Assembly: GCA_037952775.1 (NCBI GenBank) | Contig: JBANAY010000001.1 | Coordinates: 2,914,001 to 2,978,000, forward strand | Length of the DNA: 64,000 nt | DNA from: Clonostachys chloroleuca | Taxonomy: Eukaryota; Ascomycota; Sordariomycetes; Hypocreales; Bionectriaceae | Direction: 5' to 3' | In this document: in pieces, positions 1 to 10,719 of the stretch | How the letters are laid out: each line of letters opens with the position of its first letter | Position numbering within the stretch: position 1 is the stretch's first letter | The notes under the pieces: generated by a model | Seen by the model: only the letters and a program-made list of their open reading frames with translations | Told to the model about the DNA's origin: nothing | Database searches by the model: none | Made by a program: the position numbers and the translations under genes

Positions 1-935
1 GTAGAGACCGCTCCCGTCACCTCCGATGTACTGCTTGGCAGCCTCAGACGTGGACAGATCCGCTGAAAATGAGAGCGTCTGATCGTTTGGCTGAATGACG
101 GCCACAGGTCCTCCGTTGGTTGCCAGCGCTGGGAAGATGGGCAGGTTGATGTTGCTGAGGGGGAAGGGGCATGAACCAGGGACAACGAAGAGCTGAAGCG
201 CACTAAATGCGAAGGGAGCAGGCACGAAGGTCAAGAAGGGTCGTTCTGAGGGTATCCTGTTGAGGAGGAGGCGGTAAAAGCCATTCTGCTCACCCTCCTG
301 GCCGATGACAGACGAGATCAACTGAACAAAATCGGAGACACCGTCAACAGCGAACTGCTTGCCAGCTCCTTGTAACGCGCCCAAAACTACAGCAGTGAAG
401 GTTTCGGCCAGAGCGACGGCGTCCCCGAGCTTGGCGACTGGGAACTGGTACTGGCATGGAGAGGGGGCAAATGCCCCTGCGGTTTTAAGGATAGAAACCG
501 CTCCCAGAGCATGTAGCTCTTCTTGCTGTGTGTATATCAGAACGCTGTGAACTTTAGAAAGGGATTCGAAGGGGCTGGGACAAGGCTCACCGCTAGCACA
601 GCAGTCAGGATTTCAACAGCACCATTGGGGGCATCTTTATAGCCGTCAACGCCATTGGTAATGTTGTTAATCAACGAAGAGAAGAAGGCGGTCTCAAACA
701 ACTCGTTGAAAGCAATGAGCTGGAGTGTCGTGATGGTGCCGGCCGGCAATGAACTGGGAGTGGCTCCATCCGGAAGTCTTCCCCTGGCACGCTGAGAGAT
801 GTCGAGTATCTGCTGAGGGCTCGGATTGGGGAACCCATCATCCGATGGGACACCGAAAGCCCTGGGGACTTTGGCACCTGCAACAACCTCTGCCAGGATA
901 ACACTGGCAGCAACGAGGGAGGATATGAACCGCAT
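1..935 (-). CDS. LsdA/Rds1-like secreted ferritin-fold protein (3' end outside window)
   Basis: Two exons are visible: 591-935 and 1-525, with a 65-nt GT-AG intron at 526-590. The start at 935 opens a clear signal peptide (about 20 residues, MRFISSLVAASVILAEVVAG). The mature part has FNELFE in a predicted helix and, just after the intron, QEELHALGA, the glutamate and E-x-x-H pattern of ferritin-like four-helix proteins. The family is known in filamentous fungi as late sexual development protein LsdA or stress-response protein Rds1; its biochemical role is not settled, and metal binding is inferred from the fold only. 290 codons are present and the frame is still open at base 1, so the C terminus is missing. 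Identification is by remembered family motifs; fairly sure of the family, unsure of the role. Confidence 0.8.
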
Positions 936-1912
936 GCTTACTGGATATCTTGAGTAGGCAGAGTAGGTAGATATTGGAAATTAGGGCACAGTATTAAGGG
1001 TTTCGAAAGGAATGATGGAACAGACTTATACGTGGGGGAGCTTCCAAGATTTATAAGTAAATAAGTTCCCAACCATATCGGATCCTCGGAAGCATATTGA
1101 TCGAAGACGACACGACAGAAGGTCTACAACGCTAGCTATGTCTTACTTAGTTGATGGCTATGGTAATGGTGATGGTGATGATGATGATGACAGCAGCCAT
1201 CGCAAGCCTTATGCGCCACAGGGCCGACTGGAATTCTCTTACATCAGATTCGGTAGTTTAGCACCACACCCTTTACGGACCCCAAAGTCAATGGGGGCCG
1301 GGCTAACTATTTTGGAAGAGCTATAATAATAGTAGGGTCATAAATATAGAATTTTCACTCCTCCTGACTATCTCCCATGAGTGATTGAGAAGAGATGGAG
1401 CACTGAATATGCGCCTAGAATGATGCATGAGGTATGGGTCAAGCAATAACTTTGGCGATGCTTGGGGGTTGGGTGTCGGTCTGCGTTGGGTAAAGTATCA
1501 ACTCAATTACAAACCATTCTGTTACAGACTCGGAGCTTTATTTGGCTGGCCGAAGGCGGCTGGCTGACGAAGCTAAGCAGCAGTTCTCATCCGCAAAGGG
1601 ACACGCAGTAGACAATGAGTAGGTAGCAGGGAAAACCGTACAAGTAAAAAAGACATTTATTCATCAAGCCTCACTAAGACGATTTCATCATGGATTTTTT
1701 CTACTCTAATTTATCTTCCGCGGCCGCCCTCAAACAAATACTCCCTTGTTAGTGAACACGGCCACTAACAAAAATATTCAAGCGATTAGAGACTATCGGT
1801 GCTGACAAATTTCGAATACTTGGCTAATTGGTAGCCTTGCTCATGGTAATGAGTCTCTTGACGCCGACCTGGGTAGATGATAAATTAGCAAAATTCACAC
1901 GTAAAGGTTCAT
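936..1912. other. Intergenic, LsdA-like 5' side / SEC31 3' side
   Basis: Holds the promoter of the LsdA-like gene and the 3' region of SEC31. Both neighbours are on the minus strand. The only open frame (1138-1326, plus) runs through a GATG microsatellite and has no recognisable motif, so I do not call a gene here. Confidence 0.5.
1161..1190. repeat. GAT/GGT microsatellite
   Basis: About 30 bases of imperfect trinucleotide repeat (GGTGAT then ATGATGATGATG). Simple-sequence repeat only. Confidence 0.8.
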
Positions 1913-4900
1913 TTAGTAGAGGTTGCTCACCATCCAATTACCACATTCCTCAGTCTTGTCCCGTTGAATATCTACTTGAATTTTTTGGGCCGTAGGATAA
2001 TCCTTGGACTGAAGTGCATTGGCCAGTTGTGAGAGCTGCTCAATCGTGGAGGGCTGAATCAACTCTTCGTTGTTGAGGTGGTCGAACAAGATGTTCAGCC
2101 GCTTCTGTGTATCCTTGATATGAGTGGCAAATGTAGCTGGTGCCTTGGAAGCAACCCGTTGCATATCTTGACTCAGGATCTCTACCAAAGGCTGAGCGTT
2201 GGCCGGGATATGAGATCGATCACCTGCAGGATGTCTGGCCTTGGCAGGAGCAGCGGCTTTAGGTGGGGCAGTTGCCGCAGCTGGTGCTGAACTGGGTGGA
2301 GGTCCAGGTCGAGAAGCCTGAGGAGGAGGGCCCGGCTGAGGCGCACCAGGCCCTTGGTTAGGAGCCGGGGCATAAGGAGAAGGAGCATACGGATTGTTTG
2401 AAGGTGGTTGCTGAGGAGGAACACCGTACGCTCCAGCCGGAGGAGGAATAGATGCTGGAGGAGGATGAGCTGCCTGCTGTGCCGCAGGAGAAGGAGCATA
2501 TCGGTTTGAGGAAGGGGCTGCAGCTGGAGGGGCATTGTAGGAGGTTGGTGGGATAGCGTGTGGAGGCTGGTAAGGGTTTGGGCTGGCTTGGTGGGGAGGA
2601 GCATACTGGTTCGCAGCCGAAGATGGTCGAGGAGGTGCCTGGAAAGACTGAGACCCGGTAAGCGGCGACTGTACCCTGGGAGGCCCAGCCTTGGGTGGAG
2701 GAGGGGGAGGAGATACTACACCCCGTTGCCCATAAGCACCTGGAGGAGGGGGCGCCGAAAAGGTGGCTGGTTGGTTGGGGAAGGGCGATGTGATTGCTTG
2801 TACACTGGGTGTTGATTTTCGTGGGGGGGCCTTTGTAACAATGGGAACATCATTCCAATTTTCCATATTCTTGGCCTTGGATGGCGGCGGCCCTGAAGAA
2901 GGAGTCAAGTTCCTAGGGGGGCCAGGTGCCACCGGAGGTGGTGCCATGGTATGGGGATAACTGGGCTGATTGAACGTTCCCTGGGGTTGGTACGGGTTTG
3001 AAGAAGCAAATGGCTGGGTTTGAGTCGTTGGGTACGCTTGTGCTTGGCCAGGAGGAACATATGCCTGGTTCTGAGTAGGAGGAGCAGGTGACTGCCGACC
3101 AACTCCAACGAACTGATTGGCAGCGGCTCCGACGAATTGATTAGCAGCAGCTCCGACGAGCGGATTCTGGTAACCAGCCCTTGATGACGTTCTTGGTGCG
3201 GGTTTGCTGGTGCTGGCTTGAGATCCGGGCTTTTGTGTGGCTAACCTAACACGATTCCTAGCGAGCTCTGCGGCGGGATAGCTCGAAGGCAGTAGGTCAA
3301 GATACTGTTGAGCCACCAACAATTGGCCCTGCCCAGCAAGGATGTCGGCATACTCTGTGTACTTGTCATACAGAGCAGCCAGCTTCCAGTCAGATGTCAG
3401 AGACTTCTCGCCGTCAGTGAACTTGCTCACTTTGCGGAACACAGTGACCTTTTCGATAAAGCTCTGCAATGTTCTCGCATGGACAGAGAACGTGGAGTCA
3501 TCAGATTCGGTGCTGATACCAGCCTTCTTCTCTTCATCCAACTCGGCGGCCCAGATAGAAACCACCTTCTCTAACTTGGAGCCTACCAGGTAGCAGAAAG
3601 AAGCATCTTTTCTTGAACCTTCTTGGCTTATCCGGTCACCCAAAGCCTCGCAGAGGTCGGGGAACTCTGCTGGGTCTGAGTAGGTGCAGAGGATCGCCAT
3701 GGTTTCCTTCCAGTTCTCTAGGTCGGCATTGTAGACTACATCCCAGAGGTTCTTGGTGATCACTGAGCCGATCAGACGTAGGTAGCTGGGGATTCCGTTC
3801 TTCCGGGCGAGATATGCGGATTGGACCTTGTCGACTAGTTCCTGGCCGCCACAGTTTGCAATCAAGAAAGCATCAGCAATGCGATCTTGCTTCAGGCAAA
3901 TATCGGTTGCCTTAGCGAAATTTCCGAGCATGAGTGCCTTTGTCACGTCCTTCTCGATAGATGTGTCGGAGTCGGCGAAAAGATGGAAGGGTTTATCAGT
4001 CTTGGCCCCTTTGTTAGCCGCCAGATTGGAAAGAAAGTCTTCTCCTTCACCATCAGCATCTGCGCCGTCGAAGAAGTTGGACAGTCTCTTCTTCTTATTC
4101 TCTTCCTCGGTCTCCGCCTCGGGCTTAGCATCGTCCTCCTTCTCAGTGTCTTTAGAAGTAACGTCCTCGCCATTCACCTCGTCCTCCGTGAAGCCAAGAT
4201 ATTCAACAATCTTCCCACGTGGATTATCGCCAACCAAAGTCTCCATCACCTTCCAATCAGCCTTTTCATCCTCTGTGCCAGCCTGTTCAATTTTATCTTC
4301 AAAAATAGCGGTCAGGTCACCAGAAGCCAATGACGACTGGAACTTTTCGCTTGAGACTGAAACCTCAGAGTCGGCGGAGAAGCTTGTGATGAGAATTTGA
4401 GAGGACCGCTTCTGGCCTGGCTGAGTAGCGGCCTGTTTGAGGACAACGACCTTGCCACCAAACCCAAATGATACACCGACAGGTCGTTCATACCATTTGG
4501 GGGCCTTGCTCAATGACCAAGAAGCACCCTGTGGCTGTGTTTGAGCGGCACTGAAGAACTCCTCATCGTCCAGATTCTTCCCCGCGGCCGACTGGGAAGT
4601 GTCGGGGTTGGTATTCTGGAGGGTTTGAATAGTGATTTTGCCGTCAAAGCTAGCAGTGGCTGAAAGATTGGGGTTGTGTGGGTTGAATCGTGTCAGGAAG
4701 GTCCAATTGGTGACTTCTGGAAACTCGCCAAGTCGTTCGCCAGTCTGCGGGTTCCATACAATGGTTCTGTTATCTTTGCCTGCAGATAGAAGGAGGTCGC
4801 TGTCCTGGGCACACCAAGAAAGCGACAGGATACCTTGCTCGTGGCCCTGAAGGGTCTTCTCGGGAGCATTGGAATTACGGAGATCCCAAAGGAAGATCAC

Positions 4901-5663
4901 TGGCATGTTGTCGTCCGGGGTGGCCGTCAAGAGTTTGGTAGAGTTGTTCGGGTCCCATGCGATCGCACTCACTGCTTTTCGGCTGTTGTTGAGTGTGAGC
5001 GAGGCCTTCTTAGTCTTCAAATCCCAAACTGTAACGAAACCTCCGGCTCCGCCAGTCGCAAGAATGTGGGACACCTTCTGATTCCAAGCTAGACAATCAA
5101 TATCATCAGATCGAGCAGCGGTATTACCCAACCGGAATGGGTTCTCAATGTCGTTCACATCGTAGATATACAGCTCTCCCTTGGCGCCACCAGTGGCGAG
5201 GATCTGGGGCTTGAGAGGGTTGAATTGAATGGTCTTAATGGGGCCGCTGTGCTTTGTTGTCTGTGACATCAGTGCATCTTCCCCGGAGATCAGTGTCTCG
5301 GCATCCCACAGATCGAGGGAACCGTTTTCCAATGCGCCAGCGATGATTCCACGGGGGTGGTCTGAGTCGGGGGGTCCCCAAGCGATATCGTAAAATCTTA
5401 GGAAGCTAGTCAATCACAAGCTCGTCCACCATGATATTTATGGTGAATGCATACCTGGACTCGGTAGTGATGCTCACGATAGGTTGAAGCTCGATGCCCT
5501 GCTTCGGATCGTCCAGGGACAGGTCCCAGAGCTCCAGCTTGCTCTCATCAGAAAAGTCTGCATCGACAGCACCAGCTCGAGTGCCGGTCACCAAAAGAGG
5601 CTTCCCAGATCCTGACGACCAGGCAAAGGTCGCTGTCCGCGGCAGTTCCCTAAGGCGCACCAT
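1913..5663 (-). CDS. SEC31: COPII outer-coat protein Sec31
   Basis: Structural component of the COPII cage that, with Sec13, shapes ER-to-Golgi vesicles and stimulates the Sar1 GTPase cycle. Two exons (5455-5663 and 1913-5405) with a 49-nt intron, giving about 1233 residues, the usual size for fungi. The N terminus ([16 protein letters not shown]) and following [16 protein letters not shown] are typical Sec31, leading into a seven-bladed WD40 propeller to about residue 330. An acidic linker, an alpha-solenoid middle domain, a long Pro/Gln-rich disordered segment (about 760-1090; binds Sec23/Sar1 in known homologues) and a C-terminal helical domain follow. No frame problem is seen. It is divergent from the RRM gene at 6188. 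Identification is secure. Confidence 0.96.
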
Positions 5664-6187
5664 GGTGCTGGAAGCACTCGACTATAGAGGTATGACGATG
5701 GGGGTGCTCGCTTGTGCTTCGAATGGATCCTGTTTTAATAGCCGTATCTTGACATAGGGAAAAATTAAAAAATGATGATCCAATTGTGGGTTGCTGTAAC
5801 CAGCAGATAGGCATTCAACTGAATGCTCCTTCGTCGTTGGGGCAGCAAGAATTAAGAGGGCGAATCGATATGATGCCAGATTGCAGGCCACCGCTGTTGC
5901 TGGACAGGACCTAAGCTTAGGTGCTTTAGGTAAGACGTAAAAGGGGAGTTGCCCACCTCAACCCCACCAACGCCTTCCAAGCGGGACAGCTGTCCAACAG
6001 CCGCCTGAAGCCTCCATTGTCCTTAGTGCTGTCACGTGATGATTGTGCCTCGGAATGCAACGAGGATGAGATTCAAAAAAAAAAGATAGTGTATGAGTGC
6101 TGGTATAGCTTCAGTCTAAGTGCAACTCTTTGGAAGACCTTCATTATTCTCTACATCGCCGGAAATCTAATTTCACACGACCTGGAA
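5664..6187. promoter_or_regulatory. Divergent intergenic region SEC31 / RRM gene
   Basis: A 524-base gap between two outward-facing starts, so it should hold both promoters. An open frame continues in frame upstream of the RRM start from 6017, but it shows no conserved residues and I treat it as 5' leader. No specific operator is claimed. Confidence 0.5.
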
Positions 6188-6695
6188 ATGACGGACACAT
6201 CATCCAGGTGGAAGGCCACCGTGTATGTTGGAGGTCTCTCACCTTTGGCTACAAATAGCCATGTTCTCGACGCCTTCATTCCATTCGGCGAGATTGTAGA
6301 AGTCCAAGTGCCTAAGAACGATGCTCCGAATGCAACTGATCCTCACAGAGGCTTTGCCTATGTCGAGTTCGAGGACCCCGCGGATGCAAAAGAGGCCATA
6401 AACAACATGGATCAGGCCGAACTTTTCGGTCGGGTTCTAAAAGTTTCACAAGCGAAGGCGCCAAAAAGTGCTGATGAAGGGTTGGGGAGCAAAACGGCCA
6501 TTTGGGAACAGGTTCGTTTCATATCTCATGCCTTGCAATTGATCAATTGAACTAATATGATTACAGGAGGGCTGGCTTGCTAAGAATTCTATTGACGAGC
6601 GGGGTGAGGCTCCTGAAGCGAATGGGAATGCCTCGGGTCCTGATCCCATGCAAGGACTAGAGGGTTTGGATGTGGCAGGGCCCAAAGCCGAGTAG
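6188..6695 (+). CDS. RRM protein, PPIE/cyclophilin-33 N-terminal-like
   Basis: Two exons, 6188-6511 and 6567-6695 (55-nt intron), encode about 150 residues. A single RRM fills residues 8-85: RNP2 is TVYVGGL and RNP1 is RGFAYVEF. After it come a short linker containing AIWEQEGWL and a Pro/Gly tail. The same arrangement is found at the N terminus of human PPIE (Cyp33), but the cyclophilin domain is absent here, as in many filamentous fungi that keep the RRM as a separate small protein. A nuclear, spliceosome-linked role is inferred from PPIE. The start was placed at 6188 because conserved sequence begins there; an in-frame leader from 6017 exists. It could alternatively be an unrelated single-RRM factor. 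Confidence 0.75.
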
Positions 6696-6925
6696 TGGGC
6701 AGCCTGGGGAACTTGCATCAATTGATCTTATTTATTTACCATAGCGACGGCGTTTACCGGGGGGTTTAACAGATGGTACTTGATTATACAGGGCACAAAT
6801 GAAACTGACAAGACGATCAAGAAAAGGTCTCTTCGTTCTTCTGCACCCACTACTCTCATATACATAAGGGACTGATCCTTCTAACGAACGGCTAATTAGG
6901 GGAAGTTCCCATCCATCTAGCGGGC

Positions 6926-7479
6926 CTAGTGATGCTTCTCATCAGAGGAGTGTTCCTCTCGGCCGGCAGCTCCTTGTCGGACCAGGCGCAGGTTCTTGTC
7001 AACGACGAACTTGCGGATGCTAGAGTAGGTCGCGGCAAAGAGGGCGAAGACAACAACGACGGCTGCAAAACGTTAGAATATTGTATAAATCGTGTTGGTG
7101 GAGGAATCGAATTACCGAGAGGGACAAGCTCCAGAGGGATATGCTTGAGCTTTCGCAGGCGCTGGGAAACGGTGTGACCTGACTTCGGGTGAGTAAAACG
7201 CTCGGAATTGTCGCATGGTCAATTGCCAATTGGGTTGCAAGATCAATTGGCCGTGGGCAGGGACATACCAGCCTGGTCCTCCTTCTGTATGACGCATCTT
7301 GTCAGCTACCAGTAGGCCACAATCAAGAACTAGCTGTCACTCACGGGCACAGGGCGCATCATGCGAGGAGCCTGGCGGAACATCATCTGGGGGGCCCGGC
7401 TGAACATCATCTTGGGGGTTCCGCGGAACATCAGCTGAGGCGTCAGGCGGAACATGTTGGCGGCGATGGCAGAGCTCAT
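6926..7479 (-). CDS. NDUFA4/B12D (MLRQ)-like small mitochondrial inner-membrane protein
   Basis: Four exons: 7345-7479, 7269-7284 (only 16 nt), 7116-7178 and 6926-7062; all junctions are GT-AG and the frame closes to 116 residues. Residues 1-45 look like a mitochondrial presequence built from imperfect 8-residue repeats (TPKMMFSR, APQMMFRQ and similar). KLKHIPLELVPLAVVVVFAL then gives one transmembrane segment near residue 70-85, followed by YSSIRKFVVDKNLRLVRQG. The short N-tail, single helix and charged tail with D-x-x-x-R fit the B12D/MLRQ family, whose human member NDUFA4 is now placed in complex IV. The family call is by pattern and moderate. The gene is head-to-head with COX12, which fits a respiratory-chain role. 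Confidence 0.6.
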
Positions 7480-7812
7480 GTTGACGGCGGTTGAGGGGAG
7501 ATTTTGCACGGTCTTTGCAGTTGGTGGTTCGAGTAAGAAATATCGCCTGAAGTCGGGACGTATGGAACAGGTCCGCTGGGATTGGATCATGATCCCATGG
7601 ACGGGGGAGGGGGACCCACAGTGGTTAAGGTGGGTGCCTGACCTCTATTGGTTGAGTAAAACCTGAGGCACTCAACTGGAGCTGTCAGACCACCTGATGT
7701 GACCCCGACAACGTCAAACGACAATCTCCATCAACCATATTCCACATCGAATCCGCCAGCCCGCGAACGCAATCCCCGACTTTCAAGAGGCCAATTGCAC
7801 TAATCACTCATC
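7480..7812. promoter_or_regulatory. Shared divergent promoter, NDUFA4-like / COX12, with two CCAAT boxes
   Basis: A 333-base gap between two outward-facing respiratory-chain genes. Two inverted CCAAT boxes (ATTGG) are visible near 7581-7585 and 7647-7651. The CCAAT-binding complex (Hap2/3/5) is an established activator of fungal respiratory genes; its action here is inferred. Confidence 0.55.
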
Positions 7813-8370
7813 ATGTCTGACTCGGATGGCCAGGAGCTTGTCACCAAGCCCTTCAAGTTCGTCACTGGTATGCATTAATCCCGCTGTTGAACCATTCTAT
7901 TTCGTGATCCCGAGGCTAACATTTGTGGCACAGCCGGTAAGCCGACCTTCCAGCGCAACGCATTGCCAGTTGCTCGAACCACGACGATCGAATCGAGGAG
8001 GACACGAGACACCTGACACTTAATTCTAGGCACCGACGCCCGTTTCCCCAACCAAAACCAGACCAAGCACTGCTGGCAAAACTACGTCGATTACCACAAG
8101 TGCATCCTCGCCAAGGGTGAAGACTTCGCTCCTTGCCGCCAGGTACGATTCAATCCGGGTCACTCGCGCATCCTCTCCGACTTCCGCTAACATGTGCGCA
8201 CGCAGTTCTGGCACGCCTACCGCTCCCTGTGCCCCTCTGGTTGGTACCAGCGCTGGGACGAGCAGCGAGGTACGACATATTCTAATTTTTTTGCTCACAC
8301 ATAACTCCGCTCTGTACTGACATCTTCAACAACAGAGGGAGGAAACTTCCCCGTCAAGCTCGATGCTTAA
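7813..8370 (+). CDS. COX12: Cytochrome c oxidase subunit VIb (Cox12)
   Basis: Small twin-CX9C intermembrane-space subunit of complex IV. Exons are 7813-7867, 7934-7936 (3 nt), 8030-8142, 8206-8269 and 8336-8370, giving 89 residues, normal for the family. [20 protein letters not shown] is followed by [12 protein letters not shown] (C-x9-C) and a second pair in [12 protein letters not shown] (C-x10-C), the usual COX6B pattern. The 3-nt exon CCG completes the Ala of VTAGTD, which homologues carry. Both flanking introns have their own branch-like sites (CTAAC before 7933, CTGAC before 8029) and good donors (GTATGC, GTAAGC). Skipping it would keep frame but delete that Ala. Identification is secure; exon use needs RNA. 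Confidence 0.93.
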
Positions 8371-8901
8371 GCAGCTTCCGTTAGTGGCCAATTGAGATGT
8401 ATATTGAGAAGGGCGATTAGAATTGCGATGGACGATTCCATTGTACCACATGTGAACTAGAATACCAATTCATTTTGGCTTGGTTGATATCCATCCCTGC
8501 GCCCCTCCCTGGCCTATGTATATTGTTAGTGCTTTGTAACGGTGAAGTGGTCCAAGTTTTATTTCGTCATCCTGTTCCTTCCGACTCGTATGATTTAAGA
8601 GGGAAAATACGGATCGTCACCAGGTTTTTAATTGGCTCTAGGCCCATGAAAAAGATAACAAATGCTCAAACCTTGTCGAAGCTGATTGCTCCAAAGAATT
8701 GAACACAGTGTTAATGGAATTGGGTATGAACGTCAAAAGCTGTCTCTTCGTCATAATTTTATGCTCCAATCAAGTGCTTGCAATTGCTGCTTAGAAACCC
8801 GGTGGTCAATCAACCAAACAACCACCCATTAAACGTGCAGGCGGGGAAACACAATGCGCCATGCCGAATCATACATAAATCACATAATTAATGCTAGCCA
8901 T
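8371..8901. other. Convergent intergenic region COX12 / SDE2
   Basis: 3' regions of two converging genes. The open frame at 8475-8702 has no recognisable feature. Confidence 0.5.
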
Positions 8902-9743
8902 TTACTCCTCATCAGACTCATCAGAGCTCATAAACTCATCCTCTTCATCAAAGCCAAAAAAGGCCCTGGCTTTCCCTTTACCCTTGTCGACTTTCTCAGG
9001 CTCGGATACCGGGGTTGATTCCTTTGACTTCGCTTCATCATCGTCCTCGGAATTGCCTTTTTCGATACTTTGATTCGAGGACATGGAGCCCTGTGATGTG
9101 GAAAGGAGGTTGTCCTGGTAGTTTCCTGACTTCATGGCGGCGAGAACAGCATCCCGAGTCCTCTCGTTGCACTCTTCCTTGTCCTCAACCCATTGTCCGT
9201 CCAGGCGGGCTTTGCTTCCCGATTTAATTTCCGCCTCTCTTCGCTCTGACATCTCAACAATTTGCTCCCATCTTTCCCTGCGCTTCTCTTTTTCTTTCTT
9301 TTCCATTTCTGGCTTGATAGCCAGATACTCCGCCAAGGCCTTGGCCTCAGTGACAGTGCGCAGTCTTCGTCCATCCAGGTTACGGCTTGATCCATTATCG
9401 TTTTGGTTCTTCTTCTTCCTTGATGACATTCGACCACCGGCAGCGCGAAGTTGCGATCCGAAACCTCCCTTTCCACCGAACAAGGGGACACTCAAACGTA
9501 ACGACAAGAACTCTTCATCGCCATGGCGAAGATACCCGGCGACTGTGGCGTCTGAAAATTCCGGTAACTGTTTGTTTGCGATCGTAGTCAAGATGAAGCG
9601 AGAGTTTGTGACTGGCAGGCGCTCGTCCAGTTGCTCTCGCAGTGTCGTAACTGTGGTTGTGGGGGGATCGGGAGTGATAGAGTCGGAGGCAAGCTCAGAC
9701 CCCCAAAAGTGGTGACCAAAACGTTGATATTTGATGGAGCCAT
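8902..9743 (-). CDS. SDE2: Sde2 family splicing/genome-maintenance protein (frame broken in this sequence)
   Basis: Sde2 is made as a precursor with an N-terminal ubiquitin-like fold cut after a GGKGG motif; the processed C-terminal part associates with the spliceosome (known in fission yeast and human). Here the start is at 9743 ([20 protein letters not shown]), the UBL runs to about residue 75, and [20 protein letters not shown] contains the diagnostic cleavage motif. A conserved [19 protein letters not shown], a charged coiled region and an acidic C terminus follow. The two halves are in different frames: the break is at a run of six C (minus strand, 9661-9666), and one extra base would restore a protein of about 280 residues. 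A 50-nt GTCTGA...CAG intron could also join the frames but would delete conserved UBL residues, so an indel is preferred. Confidence 0.88.
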
Positions 9744-10098
9744 GATGAATGTTGATGGTATCTCGATGTTGACTGTCCTGCTCAAACAGCGTTGATGGGT
9801 CGGAGGCGTAGAGATGCTAATAAATGATGGAGGGTCCACTCGCGCCAACCACCTTACTTGCCACGCCGGTCCTAGGATGCCTGCGCCACAGTTACTTTTC
9901 CTCTGCCCCTTATCCATCTTATCATCACGTGAGCTGAGCCACAGCCCACACGATTGGGACCCCACCTAACGTAGTGGGAATTTCAGGTAGGGTTTCCGCC
10001 CACAAGAAAATCCAATTTGAGACCAGGCACTTTCGCTGTCCCGTAACGTACAATCGTCCACTTCTTAGCATCGACCAGAAAGCAAAACTGCCGCCACG
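9744..10098. promoter_or_regulatory. Divergent intergenic region SDE2 / RPS10
   Basis: 355 bases between two outward-facing genes. A CACGTG E-box lies near 9926-9931 and an inverted CCAAT box (ATTGG) near 9953-9957. Functional use is not shown by the sequence. Confidence 0.45.
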
Positions 10099-10719
10099 AT
10101 GTTGATTCCCAAGGCCGACCGCAAGAAGATCCACGAGGTATATTCCCGTGGAAGCATTCTAAATCGATTGATCGATTGCTAACGTTTCCGCCAGTACCTC
10201 TTCCGTGAGGGTGTTCTCGTGGCCCCCAAGGACTTCAACCTCCCCAAGCACCCCGATCTCGACACCAAGAACCTCTACGTTATCAAGGCTCTCCAGTCCC
10301 TCAACTCCCGCGGCTATGTCAAGACCCAGTTCTCCTGGCAGTGGTACTATTACACCCTGACCCCCGAGGGTCTGGACTACCTCCGCGAATGGCTTCACCT
10401 CCCTGCCGAGATCGTTCCTGCTACCCACATCAAGCAGCAGCGATCGCATGCTCCTCCCCGTGGCATGCTCGGCGAGGGTGAGCGCGAGAGACGGCCATTC
10501 GGCCGTGGACGTGGCGGTGACCGTGGTGACCGTGAGGGCGGATACCGAAGACGCGATGCTGGCGAGGGCAAGGAGAGGGTGGTGCTCCCGGAGAGTACGC
10601 TCCTCAATTGTGAGCACACACCATTATATTTTGAAATTGGCTTGGGAGGATCTCTAATACTGACAATTTGACAGCCGTGGTGGTTTCGGCCGTGGCCGTG
10701 GCGCTGCCCCCCTTCCTAA
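10099..10719 (+). CDS. RPS10: 40S ribosomal protein S10 (eS10), C-terminal frame breaks
   Basis: Small-subunit ribosomal protein. Exon 1 (10099-10137) encodes [13 protein letters not shown]. Exon 2 (10195-10609) continues [20 protein letters not shown] and the rest of the S10 plectin-like winged-helix domain, including [19 protein letters not shown]. Exon 3 starts at 10675. The tail is RG/GG-rich. In the read sequence the expected tail ([11 protein letters not shown] then RGGFGRGRG and a short end) lies in another frame from about 10573-10580 on, and the stop TAA at 10717-10719 is in frame only if the C run at 10707-10712 gains one base. Two 1-nt losses therefore explain everything. Since S10 is essential, sequencing indels are more likely than a broken gene. 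The core identity is certain. Confidence 0.95.

Noticed and set aside
1138..1326. Small plus-strand ORF with poly-Asp
   Set aside because: It runs through a GATG microsatellite and shows no conserved features.
9615..9700. A 50-nt intron (GTCTGA...CACAG) that would repair the SDE2 frame
   Set aside because: The donor is weak and it would delete the conserved [10 protein letters not shown] segment of the ubiquitin-like domain; a one-base indel in the C run is simpler.
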